From contig CALVKR010000003.1 of NCBI GenBank assembly GCA_944332995.1, positions 124,001 through 188,000 of the forward strand: 64,000 nt of DNA, read 5' to 3'. This DNA is from an uncultured Clostridia bacterium (GTDB lineage: Bacteria > Bacillota > Clostridia > Christensenellales > CAG-917). How positions within the stretch are numbered: position 1 is the first letter of the stretch; every line of letters starts with the position of its first letter. The notes under the pieces are model-generated. The model saw only the letters and a program-made list of their open reading frames with translations. It made no database searches and had not been told where the DNA came from. Both the position numbers and the translations under genes were made by a program. Below, piece by piece: positions 34,155-42,040 of the stretch.

Positions 34155-34200
34155 TTTTATTTCTGCTTTTTATATTCTTTTATTTCTGCTTTTTATTTTC
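34155..34200. repeat. Tandem duplication of a 23-base T-rich unit
   Basis: Two adjacent copies, 34155-34177 and 34178-34200, both beginning TTTTATTTCTGCTTTTTAT, differ at one position. The second copy covers the symporter stop codon. Confidence 0.75.
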
Positions 34201-35992
34201 TTTTTTTGGCAGGCGTCGCATTTGCATCTGTGTTTTCGCCAAGGTTTGAATCTTCCACATTACGGTTTTCAAGCTCAGGAGCGTCGCCGCTTTCAGTATT
34301 CTCGCCGTCATAACTGTGGGTAAACGTAGCTTCTTCACTCTTTACTGCCTCAAGAGCCGCCAGCATTTCCTCTTTGGTATCCCATATTCCTATTACCTTT
34401 CCGTTGATAGCGTCGACGTCTATTTCAAGCGGTTCAAAAAACGCAAGGTCAATCGTCTTTTGCGACGGATTCAGCTTTTTGAATATCAGACTGAATACCG
34501 GGGTTACCACCATGGATACCGCCATAGATACCACGCCTATAAACGGACTTCTTGCAATACCCGTTTTGATGGCCTGCCCAAAGGTTACTCCGTCGGCGGA
34601 GAGTCCGTATCCCAATGCCAAAATCAAAATAAACGTAACGAGCAACGATGCGATAATCGAAGCGTATGCGCCCGCCTTGTTCATTTTTTTGGAATACAGT
34701 CCGAGCACGTAAGGTCCGATAAAACAGCCTGCCAGAACGCCCCAGCTCAGCGACATAAGTGTCACTATTGCGTCAACCTCGAATATGGCAAACACTGCGC
34801 TTAAAGCGACAAACACCAAACAAAGGCATCTTAAGAGTATGTTGGTATTCTTTTCGGGCAAATCTCGCTTTATATATCCCTTTACAAAATCCATCGTTAC
34901 CGTAGATGATGACGAGAGCGACAGTGCGGCAAGCGTCGACATACTAGCGGAAAACAACAATACCACAATGAGCCCCAAAAGTGCGGACGGCAGATTGTTC
35001 GTTATCATATAAGGAACAATCATATCGTAAGAGCCGAGTTTTTCAAAGGTTTCGGGACTGACGAAGCGGGTAACCATACTTCCCATAAAGTATGCTCCGC
35101 CGCCGACAATCAAAGAAAATATCGTTGAAATTATCTTTCCTTTTCTTATTGCGTCGTCGTCTTTTACGGCATAAAACTTATGTATCGACTGCGGCAGAGC
35201 CCAGATGCCGAAAGAGGTTAAAAGCACGAGAATTATGACGTTAAATGCAGGACTGTCGATAATCAACTCGCTTCCCGTCGCACCTGCGGGAATAAGACCC
35301 TTGCCAATCTGAGAGACATAGCTAAGCCCCTCTCCCCAATTCATCGTAGGGCTTGCGAGCAACACGAAAACGGTTACGACAATTCCGATAATCATTATAA
35401 TACCCTGAATAAAATCGGTTATGCTCGTGGCAAAATAGCCGCCGAAAAACAGATAAAGTGCGGTAAGACAGGCAAGAATTAAAATACACCAAACGGAATC
35501 GAGCCCGATGACCTGTTCAAATACATAGCCTAAACCTTGATATACCGACGACGAATAAGGAATTAAAAACACGAAAATGACTATCGACGAAATAAGTTTT
35601 ATGTGCTTGCTGTCATAGCGCTTTTCAAAGAAATCCGGCATGGTTTTGGCGCCGAGATTATTTGTCATTATTTTCGTCCGACGGGCAAGCACCTGCCAGG
35701 CGATATACGTTCCTATGACAGTATTGCCTATTCCTATCCAAACAGCGGACAGCCCGAAATTATAGCCGAATTTGCCGGCGTATCCCACGAACACGACGGC
35801 AGAAAAATAAGTCGCTCCGTAAGCGAATGCGGTAAGCCAACCGCCCACTCCCTTTTTTGAAAATAAAAACTCGTTTACCGACGCACTCTTACGACGGCAA
35901 ACGATGGCGACAACGATGATGATTAAAATATATACGGCAAAAATTATATATTGCGCAAATCCGTCGGCGGCACACAAAGCGTTTGAAAGCAT
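34193..35992 (-). CDS. Sodium:solute symporter (SSS family)
   Basis: This 599-residue transporter has about 13 hydrophobic segments. The N-terminal region with VNEFLFSKKGVGGWLTAFAY and SAVVFVGYAGKFGYNFGLSA and the FGIWALPQSIHKFYAVKD segment fit proline/pantothenate-type SSS symporters, which couple solute uptake to Na+. The substrate is unknown. The last ~80 residues form an acidic, Ser/Asn-rich cytoplasmic tail ending PAKKRK, preceded by GVWDTKEEM-like text (IGIWDTKEEMLAALEAV). The ATG overlaps the ribosome site region of the HAD gene end (stop only one base away), so the gene is translationally coupled to the HAD and dehydrogenase-like genes. Confidence 0.9.
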   Translation of the reverse strand: MLSNALCAADGFAQYIIFAVYILIIIVVAIVCRRKSASVNEFLFSKKGVGGWLTAFAYGATYFSAVVFVGYAGKFGYNFGLSAVWIGIGNTVIGTYIAWQVLARRTKIMTNNLGAKTMPDFFEKRYDSKHIKLISSIVIFVFLIPYSSSVYQGLGYVFEQVIGLDSVWCILILACLTALYLFFGGYFATSITDFIQGIIMIIGIVVTVFVLLASPTMNWGEGLSYVSQIGKGLIPAGATGSELIIDSPAFNVIILVLLTSFGIWALPQSIHKFYAVKDDDAIRKGKIISTIFSLIVGGGAYFMGSMVTRFVSPETFEKLGSYDMIVPYMITNNLPSALLGLIVVLLFSASMSTLAALSLSSSSTVTMDFVKGYIKRDLPEKNTNILLRCLCLVFVALSAVFAIFEVDAIVTLMSLSWGVLAGCFIGPYVLGLYSKKMNKAGAYASIIASLLVTFILILALGYGLSADGVTFGQAIKTGIARSPFIGVVSMAVSMVVTPVFSLIFKKLNPSQKTIDLAFFEPLEIDVDAINGKVIGIWDTKEEMLAALEAVKSEEATFTHSYDGENTESGDAPELENRNVEDSNLGENTDANATPAKKRK

Positions 35993-35993
35993 A

Positions 35994-36785
35994 TTACTTC
36001 CTCACGAGCGGCACGATATCTTTGACCTTGTTGCAAATAACGTCGGGTATTATTTTAGATTTCTCCGCCATTTCTTTGGTAGTTTCGCCGGACAAGACGA
36101 GCACGGAAACAAATCCGCAGTTTTTGCCGAAAGCGATGTCGGTATACAACCTGTCGCCCACCATTGCAATCTGCTTTGGATGAACGTTGTATCTTTTCGA
36201 AATTCTTTCGCCGGCTATTGTATGCGGTTTGCCCATTATATATTCAGGAACTCTGCCTGTAGTAAGTCTGATAGCCTCTATAAATGCGCCCACGTCCGGC
36301 ATAGGGCATTCGTCGGCAGGACAGTTATAATCGGGGTGAGTTGCGATATAAGGTATACCCTTTTTTATGAATTTGCAAAACTGATAAAGTCTGTCGTAAG
36401 TCAAGGTGGTATCGAATCCTAAAACGGCAATGTCCGGATTGGTATCCGAAAGCTCGAGCCCGTAGAGCAAAAATTCAGAACGGAGCCTTTCGTTGCCGAG
36501 AAGGAATATTTTCGCTCCCCTGAAATGGTCGAGGATATATTCGCAAGTGACCTGTCCGCTCGTATAAATCTCGTCGGAATAAACCCTGAGTCCTAAATTG
36601 TTGAGCCTTGCGATATAGTCGGTGTGCATACGGGAGGAGTTGTTGGTGAAAAAGCAAATTCTCTTACCCATCTGCCTCAACTCGTTAATGGCGTCAAAAG
36701 AGCCTTCGATTTCTTTGTCGCCGATATAAACGGTTCCATCAAGGTCGAACAGGAACAATTCTACGTTTTTGATATCTTTTGTCAT
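35994..36785 (-). CDS. HAD-IIA family phosphatase (NagD/AraL-like)
   Basis: This 263-residue protein is a HAD hydrolase of subfamily IIA. Motif I is LFLFDLDGTVYIGD, motif II is CFFTNNSSR, and motif IV with the acidic pair is MVGDRLYTDIAFG near residue 218; the lysine of motif III is in MGKPHTIAG. Such enzymes remove phosphate from sugar phosphates, glycerol phosphate or p-nitrophenyl phosphate. AAGGAG precedes the ATG. It lies 14 bases after the dehydrogenase-like gene, a pairing reminiscent of araL-araM in Bacillus, and directly before a symporter. Confidence 0.9.
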   Translation of the reverse strand: MTKDIKNVELFLFDLDGTVYIGDKEIEGSFDAINELRQMGKRICFFTNNSSRMHTDYIARLNNLGLRVYSDEIYTSGQVTCEYILDHFRGAKIFLLGNERLRSEFLLYGLELSDTNPDIAVLGFDTTLTYDRLYQFCKFIKKGIPYIATHPDYNCPADECPMPDVGAFIEAIRLTTGRVPEYIMGKPHTIAGERISKRYNVHPKQIAMVGDRLYTDIAFGKNCGFVSVLVLSGETTKEMAEKSKIIPDVICNKVKDIVPLVRK

Positions 36786-36799
36786 TTTATCTCCTTAGT

Positions 36800-37963
36800 T
36801 TAAATATAGTCCTCCAGCGCACCGCTCGCTTTCGCATATCCGAGGAGCCCTCCCGAGATTTCTCCGCACAGCGCCATAGAGGACAACAACTCTTTGGTAG
36901 TAAAATTTTCTTTGAGCCAGAATCCGGCGTCCTCGTAAAGCCTGCGCCACCTTCTTTGACTCTTTTCAAGGTCTATCGAATTGAGAATCCCTATAAGGTC
37001 GTCACGGTATTCGTCAAGAATATACTTAATTCTAAAATAGCCGTTTACCGTCAAAAAGTCAATTCTTTTAAGTAATAAATTAAACTCGAGCCCGCATTTT
37101 GTTTCAAGCAGTTTCATCGATTTCATCTTATCGGGAGGCAAAAGCGTGTCCTCGCACCCCGATTTTAAAAACAATCTGTAGTAAGCCCACAATACGTAGG
37201 AAGCCACGAACATATACTCCCCCCTGTGTCTTAACTTGTGATTTTTTTGCATAACTTCGCAAAAGGCATCAACGCCGCCTACAAAATTCTGTTTGCGGTT
37301 GCTGTCCGAAAGCCGCATCAAAAACCAAAACAGTTCAGCCGTTCCGTGGGTCATCTGCACGCTGTTTGATGCGACTTCCCTTTTAAACGAATCGGCAATG
37401 CTTTCCGCTCTTCCGCTGTTTTCGGTGCCGAGTTTTTTTGCAACGCATCTTTCAAACGCCTTTAGCGGCTGACTTAAAGCAATTCCCCAACCTGCGGCAA
37501 TAAGGTCTTTTGGCGCAAGGTCCAAAACTTTTCTGTCTGCCACTACACATTTAGGGCAACAGGCTTCTTTTAATTTGGGAGTAGAATAAAGTATTCTTTC
37601 AGACGACGGCGCCGTAACGAACATCATATAATCAATGGCATTTACAGTGGCAAAATAGCTGCAAAGCATATTTATCCTGCCACACCCTACGCCTATAAGG
37701 TATCTGACGTATTCGGGCACGCTTTTTATTTGTTTTATCTCATCGTCCTCACTTTCCGATTTAGCTATTTTACACTCATAAACCAAAACCTTTTCTCTTT
37801 TCAATGCGGATATAACGTCAAAAGCTATATCTTTTACGTCCTCGTAATATACGACCCCGACGTGTCCCGCTTTTGCCTCGTCGGGAATCAGCGTCGGAAC
37901 GATTTCCGTTTGTGACAGATACACGTCGGTTGTGCCTATTCTTTCATAATCCGTATTTTCCAT
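36800..37963 (-). CDS. Degenerate sn-glycerol-1-phosphate dehydrogenase-like protein
   Basis: This 387-residue protein is not obvious, but its layout follows the iron-type glycerol-1-phosphate dehydrogenase family. GVGCGRINMLCSYFATV stands where active members have GSGTINDxxK, VTAPSSERILYST where they have PTAPSMDGYAS, and VVADRKVLDLAPKDLIAAGW followed by GIALSQ where they have AD.DVL..AP..L.AAG.GD. The Asp that binds metal in the last motif is Ile here, and NAD- and substrate-site Asp residues are also replaced. Histidines remain in MTHGTAEL and RHRGEYMFVA. A catalytically inactive, regulatory or altered enzyme is likely. The start at 37963 follows GAGG by five bases. It heads an operon with HAD and SSS genes. 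Confidence 0.6.
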   Translation of the reverse strand: MENTDYERIGTTDVYLSQTEIVPTLIPDEAKAGHVGVVYYEDVKDIAFDVISALKREKVLVYECKIAKSESEDDEIKQIKSVPEYVRYLIGVGCGRINMLCSYFATVNAIDYMMFVTAPSSERILYSTPKLKEACCPKCVVADRKVLDLAPKDLIAAGWGIALSQPLKAFERCVAKKLGTENSGRAESIADSFKREVASNSVQMTHGTAELFWFLMRLSDSNRKQNFVGGVDAFCEVMQKNHKLRHRGEYMFVASYVLWAYYRLFLKSGCEDTLLPPDKMKSMKLLETKCGLEFNLLLKRIDFLTVNGYFRIKYILDEYRDDLIGILNSIDLEKSQRRWRRLYEDAGFWLKENFTTKELLSSMALCGEISGGLLGYAKASGALEDYI

Positions 37964-38343
37964 ACACACCTCAAAAATTTCCTTTTGAAAAAATTTAACA
38001 CATAATATAGTAGATTAAAAAAAATCTTTTGAAGATTTATATCCTCTTTTGTCATTTTAAGGCAAACAAAAAACGCCCGTGCTTTCCGGGCGTTTTATTG
38101 TATAAAATGCTAAGTAAGCATTAAATTGCGACGTTTTTGTAAAACATATAAAACGTGGGATTTCTACAGTCCCTCACCGCTTAAATAATTAAAACGTTTA
38201 AACTCTGGATTCTTTGCCGTTTTACTCCATATTTACCGCACCGTTTTATCGCCGAAAAAGTTTTGCAAGTTTACTTATTCGTGCGTTTCGTCGCAAAACG
38301 AAAGTTTACGGCAAAAATAAGGACAGGCATTATCATGAAATTT
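37964..38343. other. Gene-free stretch between the dehydrogenase-like gene and the iron ADH gene
   Basis: These 380 bases hold a terminator (38068-38096), an AT-rich upstream region for the three-gene operon with an inverted repeat AAATCTT-CAA-AAGATTT (minus strand, about 38022-38038) and TATATT-like -10 boxes near 38005. From 38097 to 38343 nothing was recognised. Confidence 0.5.
38068..38096 (-). terminator. Intrinsic terminator of the iron ADH unit
   Basis: CGCCCG/CGGGCG stem (38074-38092) with a seven-base loop; T-rich on the minus-strand downstream side. Confidence 0.85.
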
Positions 38344-39510
38344 TTAAAGACAAGCCTTTAATATTTCCTCAATTTCCGATTTGGTCAAAACTTTGTATCC
38401 GCCTTCCATAATGAGCGTGCTGTCGGCGATTTTTTCAATCATATCTTTTGTCACGCCAAAGTTTGAAATCTTCATTTCAAGCCCTATCTTTTCCATCCAC
38501 GCCTTCATTTTATCAAGACCCTCGCTTGCCACTTGCTCGTCCGTCTTACCTTTGGGATCCACCTTCCATACGTTTATCGCATATCTTTTAAACTTGGGCA
38601 AGCCGTATGGCATGATATGACGATAATACGGAATAGAAACCGCCGCAAGAGTCATGCCGTGAGTTGCGTCCGTGTGCGCCGCTACCGCCTGCCCGAGCAT
38701 ATGCACTTCCCAATCGGTAGTTTTACCTTTGGCAATGAGCGTATTGAGCGCCCATGTAGCCGTCCACATTATATTGCTTCTCGCCTCGTAGTTTGTCGGG
38801 TCTTTAACCGCAACTTCCGCACTGTCGATAAGCGATAAGAGCAAGCCCTCCGAGATATAATCGGAAGTGTTGACATCGTCGCCGGAAAAATATTGCTCTA
38901 AGATATGCGACATTATATCGAATATTCCCGACACCATCTGATAGCGTGGAACGGTAAACGTGAATTCCGGGTTTAAAATGGAAAACTTGGGAAATACCTT
39001 ATACCCGAATACGTGTCCTATTTTGAGCTTTTGTGCATGATTAGTGATTACCGAGCCGCCGTTCATCTCACTGCCCGTTCCCACCATAGTGAGCACGCAT
39101 CCGACGGGAATGATTTTGCATTCCGGCTCCTCGAAGCGTATGAAATATTTTTCCCAAGGGTCCTCCTCGCAATAGGCAGATACCGAAACGGCTTTAGCAT
39201 AGTCGCAAGTGGAGCCGCCTCCCACGGCGAGTATCAAATCCACATCGTTGTCTTTAGCTATTTTACAGCCCTCGGCGAGCTTTTCCACCGTAGGATTGGG
39301 CATGACTCCGCCGTCCTCAAAAATTTCTTTGCCGCACTCTTTCAATATCTTCACGACCTTGTCGTAAATTCCGTTCTTTTTGATTGAGCCTCCTCCATAG
39401 GTCAGCATAACCTTTTTGCCGTATTTATCAAGCTCGCTCTTTAACGCCTCCATCGAATCAGGTCCGAAATGGACAGCCGTTTGATTGCAATAAGTAAAAT
39501 TACCTAACAT
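38344..39510 (-). CDS. Iron-containing alcohol dehydrogenase (butanol dehydrogenase/YqhD type)
   Basis: This 388-residue enzyme probably reduces aldehydes to alcohols with NAD(P)H. The cofactor loop GGGSTCDYAKAV near residue 97 and metal ligands in GIFDIMSHILEQYF (Asp, His) and VHMLGQAVAAHTDATHGMT (His, His) fit the YqhD/BdhA branch. The length matches. AGGAGG precedes the ATG. It follows the iron-sulfur flavoprotein gene by 19 bases, so the two are co-transcribed and may act together in redox balance. Confidence 0.92.
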   Translation of the reverse strand: MLGNFTYCNQTAVHFGPDSMEALKSELDKYGKKVMLTYGGGSIKKNGIYDKVVKILKECGKEIFEDGGVMPNPTVEKLAEGCKIAKDNDVDLILAVGGGSTCDYAKAVSVSAYCEEDPWEKYFIRFEEPECKIIPVGCVLTMVGTGSEMNGGSVITNHAQKLKIGHVFGYKVFPKFSILNPEFTFTVPRYQMVSGIFDIMSHILEQYFSGDDVNTSDYISEGLLLSLIDSAEVAVKDPTNYEARSNIMWTATWALNTLIAKGKTTDWEVHMLGQAVAAHTDATHGMTLAAVSIPYYRHIMPYGLPKFKRYAINVWKVDPKGKTDEQVASEGLDKMKAWMEKIGLEMKISNFGVTKDMIEKIADSTLIMEGGYKVLTKSEIEEILKACL

Positions 39511-39529
39511 AATTACCTCCTAAATTTTT

Positions 39530-40069
39530 TTATACTCCCTCTCCTGCCTCGTAGGCTTGCAAGAGGGCGTCGCTATTTTTAATTTCTCCTGCGCCTTCCA
39601 CTCCCGTTCCGCAAACGACGCCTTTTAGCGTTACGTTGTCAAAACAGTCTATAAACCCTTGAATGCATTTTATAGCTCCGTCCATAGCGCTTGTTTCGTC
39701 CTCGGCAGACGTTGCGAGCAGATAGACTTCCTTAAATTTATTATCTTTGGGATATAGCGGATTTAATCTGTCTATAAACGTCTTAAGCTGACCGGATACG
39801 GAATAATAATATATCGGTGTAGCAAAGACGAGCACGTCGCTGTTTTGAATTTCTGTATATAGCGAATTCATTGAGTCTTTTATGACGCAGCCGTCATGAC
39901 TTTGGCAATACATACAGCCAAGACAATATTTTAATTCCAAAGTTTTTATATCGATTTCCAAAACCTCGTTGCCGGCCTCTTTGGCACCTCTTGCAAACTC
40001 CTGCGCAAGCAGATAGGAGTTGCCGCCTTTTCTCATAGTGGAAGATATAACGCATATTTTTTTACTCAT
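39530..40069 (-). CDS. Iron-sulfur flavoprotein / NADPH-dependent FMN reductase family
   Basis: This 179-residue flavodoxin-fold protein begins KKICVISSTMRKGGNSYLLA (FMN phosphate loop). CLGCMYCQSHDGC near residue 50 is a compact CX2CX2CX5C motif, the 4Fe-4S motif of archaeal and clostridial iron-sulfur flavoproteins. ATPIYYYSVSGQLKTFIDR binds the flavin ring. GGGAGA precedes the ATG at 40067-40069; the longer frame has no site. It transfers electrons between ferredoxin-like donors and unknown acceptors. It is upstream of the iron ADH in the same unit. Confidence 0.88.
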   Translation of the reverse strand: MSKKICVISSTMRKGGNSYLLAQEFARGAKEAGNEVLEIDIKTLELKYCLGCMYCQSHDGCVIKDSMNSLYTEIQNSDVLVFATPIYYYSVSGQLKTFIDRLNPLYPKDNKFKEVYLLATSAEDETSAMDGAIKCIQGFIDCFDNVTLKGVVCGTGVEGAGEIKNSDALLQAYEAGEGV

Positions 40070-40255
40070 ATTTCTCCCTGTATCCTCATCAAAACTCATG
40101 AGGCAGATTGCTGAATCGTTTAAACGTTTGTTTGAGCTCGGTTCATACGATAACTTTACTCTATTTAATTGCTTTTACCGAATGCGGCAAACGCTCGACG
40201 ACCAAGCCTTCGTCTATTTATAGTGTACCAATTTTAAATAAAAATTAAGGCGTGA

Positions 40256-40822
40256 CTAACCAATCGTTTTTATCGCTTTGGCGGGAACGCCTCCGACAAC
40301 GGTATTGTCAGGAACGTCCTTTGTAACGACCGCTCCTGCGGCAATTATGCTGTTATCGCCAATTGACACGCCTGCAAGTATTGTGGCGTGGGAGCCTATC
40401 CAAACGCCGTTTCCTACCTTTATGGGACGAGGTATCATATCCGCCCTGTTTTCGGGAACCGGTGAATGGTTGAGCGTGGCAAATACGACCTGGTGCCCTA
40501 TAAGACAGCCGTCGCCTATAAACACACCGCCTTGATCCTGAAAACAACAGCCGGAGTTTATAAACACGTTTTTGCCCACCGTGATATTTTGTCCGAAGTC
40601 TGAATATATCGGCGGAAACAGCACGAATCCGTCAGGCGTTTCTTTTCCCGTCAAAGAGGAAAACAGCTTTTTAACTTTTTCCGAGCTATGATATCTTCCG
40701 TTTATCTTAGCGGTAATACGTCTTGCCCTTGCTGCCGCCTCGTGCATAAATATATGTTCGGGTGTGCCTGCCTTAATATAATTCGTCTTGGCAACGATTT
40801 CGTTATATTCATTTATGTCCAT
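40256..40822 (-). CDS. Maltose/galactoside O-acetyltransferase family (LbH)
   Basis: This 188-residue trimeric left-handed beta-helix enzyme transfers acetyl from acetyl-CoA to a sugar. The N-terminal helical part ([17 protein letters not shown]) is followed by hexapeptide repeats ([40 protein letters not shown]). The catalytic histidine is in [12 protein letters not shown], and [12 protein letters not shown] is the usual end. The sugar acceptor is unknown. Only a weak ribosome site (AGAAAG) is present. Confidence 0.9.
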   Translation of the reverse strand: MDINEYNEIVAKTNYIKAGTPEHIFMHEAAARARRITAKINGRYHSSEKVKKLFSSLTGKETPDGFVLFPPIYSDFGQNITVGKNVFINSGCCFQDQGGVFIGDGCLIGHQVVFATLNHSPVPENRADMIPRPIKVGNGVWIGSHATILAGVSIGDNSIIAAGAVVTKDVPDNTVVGGVPAKAIKTIG

Positions 40823-40858
40823 ATATTCTTTCTAAAATAACCGACCTATTTTAATTTC

Positions 40859-40948
40859 AAAATTTTTGCGCTATTGTAAAACTCGCTAAATATACGTTGC
40901 CACGCTTTATAAATTTAAAATTTTAGTGCTCTTGTAAAATTCCGTAAA
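40859..40948. repeat. Imperfect direct repeat upstream of the acetyltransferase gene
   Basis: Two 32-base copies, 40859-40890 and 40917-40948, agree at 26 positions. Both have the frame AAAATTTT.G.GCT.TTGTAAAA. They lie 58 bases apart in the AT-rich region before the acetyltransferase start and could be regulatory or a decayed tandem duplication. Confidence 0.6.
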
Positions 40949-41016
40949 CTCAAATTGTAAGGTATCGTAATTGCAATTTGAAAAATATCTCGGCCGACGC
41001 ACAATGCAATCGACAA

Positions 41017-41038
41017 ATAAAAAACCGCCCTAAGGCGG
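41017..41038 (-). terminator. Intrinsic terminator of the DUF1858/XRE-cupin unit
   Basis: CCGCC/GGCGG stem (41025-41038), then six T residues on the minus strand. It starts only a few bases after the stop codon at 41043. Confidence 0.85.
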
Positions 41039-41042
41039 AATT

Positions 41043-41597
41043 TTATTCGTTGATGACCGTTAAAAACTTTGCGCTCTTTCCGCCCATAGCAAGCTGTGCG
41101 TGAGGTTGCTGCGGATTGAAATAAAGAGAATCGCCGGCTCTCAAGAAAAACTCTCTGTCGCCCACTATAACTCTCAGTTCTCCCTCGAGGACGAAGTTGA
41201 ACTCCTGTCCGCCGTGAGAAACAAGCTCGGGAGAATCGGACGGAGCGATAGTGACAAGCATGGGGTTCATCGATTTTCCCTTAAATTCTGCGGCAAGCGA
41301 CGTGAAAGAATAGCCCTCGTATCTTTCCACCGAAACGCCCTTTCCGTCGTAAACCACAACGGCGTTGTCGTTGGTGGGCATCTCGCCTCCGAGAACGTAG
41401 TTAGGTTCGGTACCCATTATTCTTGCAAATTTATAAATGAGGTTTATGGGCATTTCCTTTTTCGACGTTTCGTAGTCAATATATTCCGGCTCCAAAATTC
41501 CCAAAAGCTCAGCCATCTGAGCGGTAGAATAATCGGAAAAAGTTCTCAGCTCCGAAAGTCTCTTTGCCACTTTTGAATAATCGTTTTCCTTTACCAT
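41043..41597 (-). CDS. XRE-type HTH regulator with C-terminal cupin domain
   Basis: This 184-residue protein has an N-terminal helix-turn-helix of the XRE class (VAKRLSELRTFSDYSTAQMA, about residues 10-67) and a cupin_2 domain (HGGQEFNFVLEGELRVIVGD, GDSLYFNPQQPHAQ), in which histidines and a glutamate may bind metal or ligand. Members sense small molecules and regulate adjacent or polyamine/acyl-metabolism genes. AAGGAA precedes the ATG. It is co-transcribed with the DUF1858 gene 44 bases upstream. Confidence 0.92.
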   Translation of the reverse strand: MVKENDYSKVAKRLSELRTFSDYSTAQMAELLGILEPEYIDYETSKKEMPINLIYKFARIMGTEPNYVLGGEMPTNDNAVVVYDGKGVSVERYEGYSFTSLAAEFKGKSMNPMLVTIAPSDSPELVSHGGQEFNFVLEGELRVIVGDREFFLRAGDSLYFNPQQPHAQLAMGGKSAKFLTVINE

Positions 41598-41641
41598 AGC
41601 AATTCCTTTAAGCAGTTTTATTTAAAATAATTAAGCGAACG

Positions 41642-41842
41642 TTATTTAGCGATGATTTTGTTTAAAGCGTCGACTATTTCGTCTGGATTGAGTCCGTGAA
41701 CCTCGGCAGCTTGTTCGATAGTTTCGCCGTGAGCCAACATACAGCCGATACAGTGCATACCGAATCCCATCAAGGTAGCGGCCAATTCTTCCTGGTCACC
41801 GAGTTTCAACACGTCTGCGATAAGCATATCCTTTGTTACCAT
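41642..41842 (-). CDS. DUF1858 domain protein
   Basis: This 66-residue protein is a lone DUF1858 domain: VTKDMLIADVLKLGDQEELA at the start, then MHCIGCMLAHGETIEQAAEV with the conserved CXXC. The domain is related to small redox or hybrid-cluster-associated proteins; its function is unknown. AAAGGAG stands eight bases before the ATG. Confidence 0.92.
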   Translation of the reverse strand: MVTKDMLIADVLKLGDQEELAATLMGFGMHCIGCMLAHGETIEQAAEVHGLNPDEIVDALNKIIAK

Positions 41843-41942
41843 AAATTTATCTCCTTTAAAATTTATTTTGTAGTTATCTTATTATATTTATTTGACGGTT
41901 GCCGTTTTATCTTATGTTAAAATTTTCCGTCTGTTTGTATTT

Positions 41943-41970
41943 ATTTTACCCAAATTTGATTTTTTCGCAA
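41943..41970 (-). promoter_or_regulatory. Possible promoter of the DUF1858/XRE-cupin unit
   Basis: TTGCGA (41965-41970), 16 bases, TAAAAT (41943-41948). It predicts a leader of about 95 bases. A TATAAT nearer the gene (about 41880) has no matching -35. Confidence 0.4.
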
Positions 41971-42040
41971 TTAAAATAAATCAAATAATTCAAACAAATC
42001 AAACGTTTTTTGCTTTACAATCTGCCGTAAGTAACAGGCG

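Larger units (their letters stand above)
33847..34192. other. Gene-free stretch between SpoIIQ-like and symporter genes
   Basis: These 346 bases hold the candidate sigma-F promoter on the left, the symporter terminator (34054-34077), and part of a 23-base tandem duplication (34155-34200). The rest is AT-rich, with no supported gene. Confidence 0.55.
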
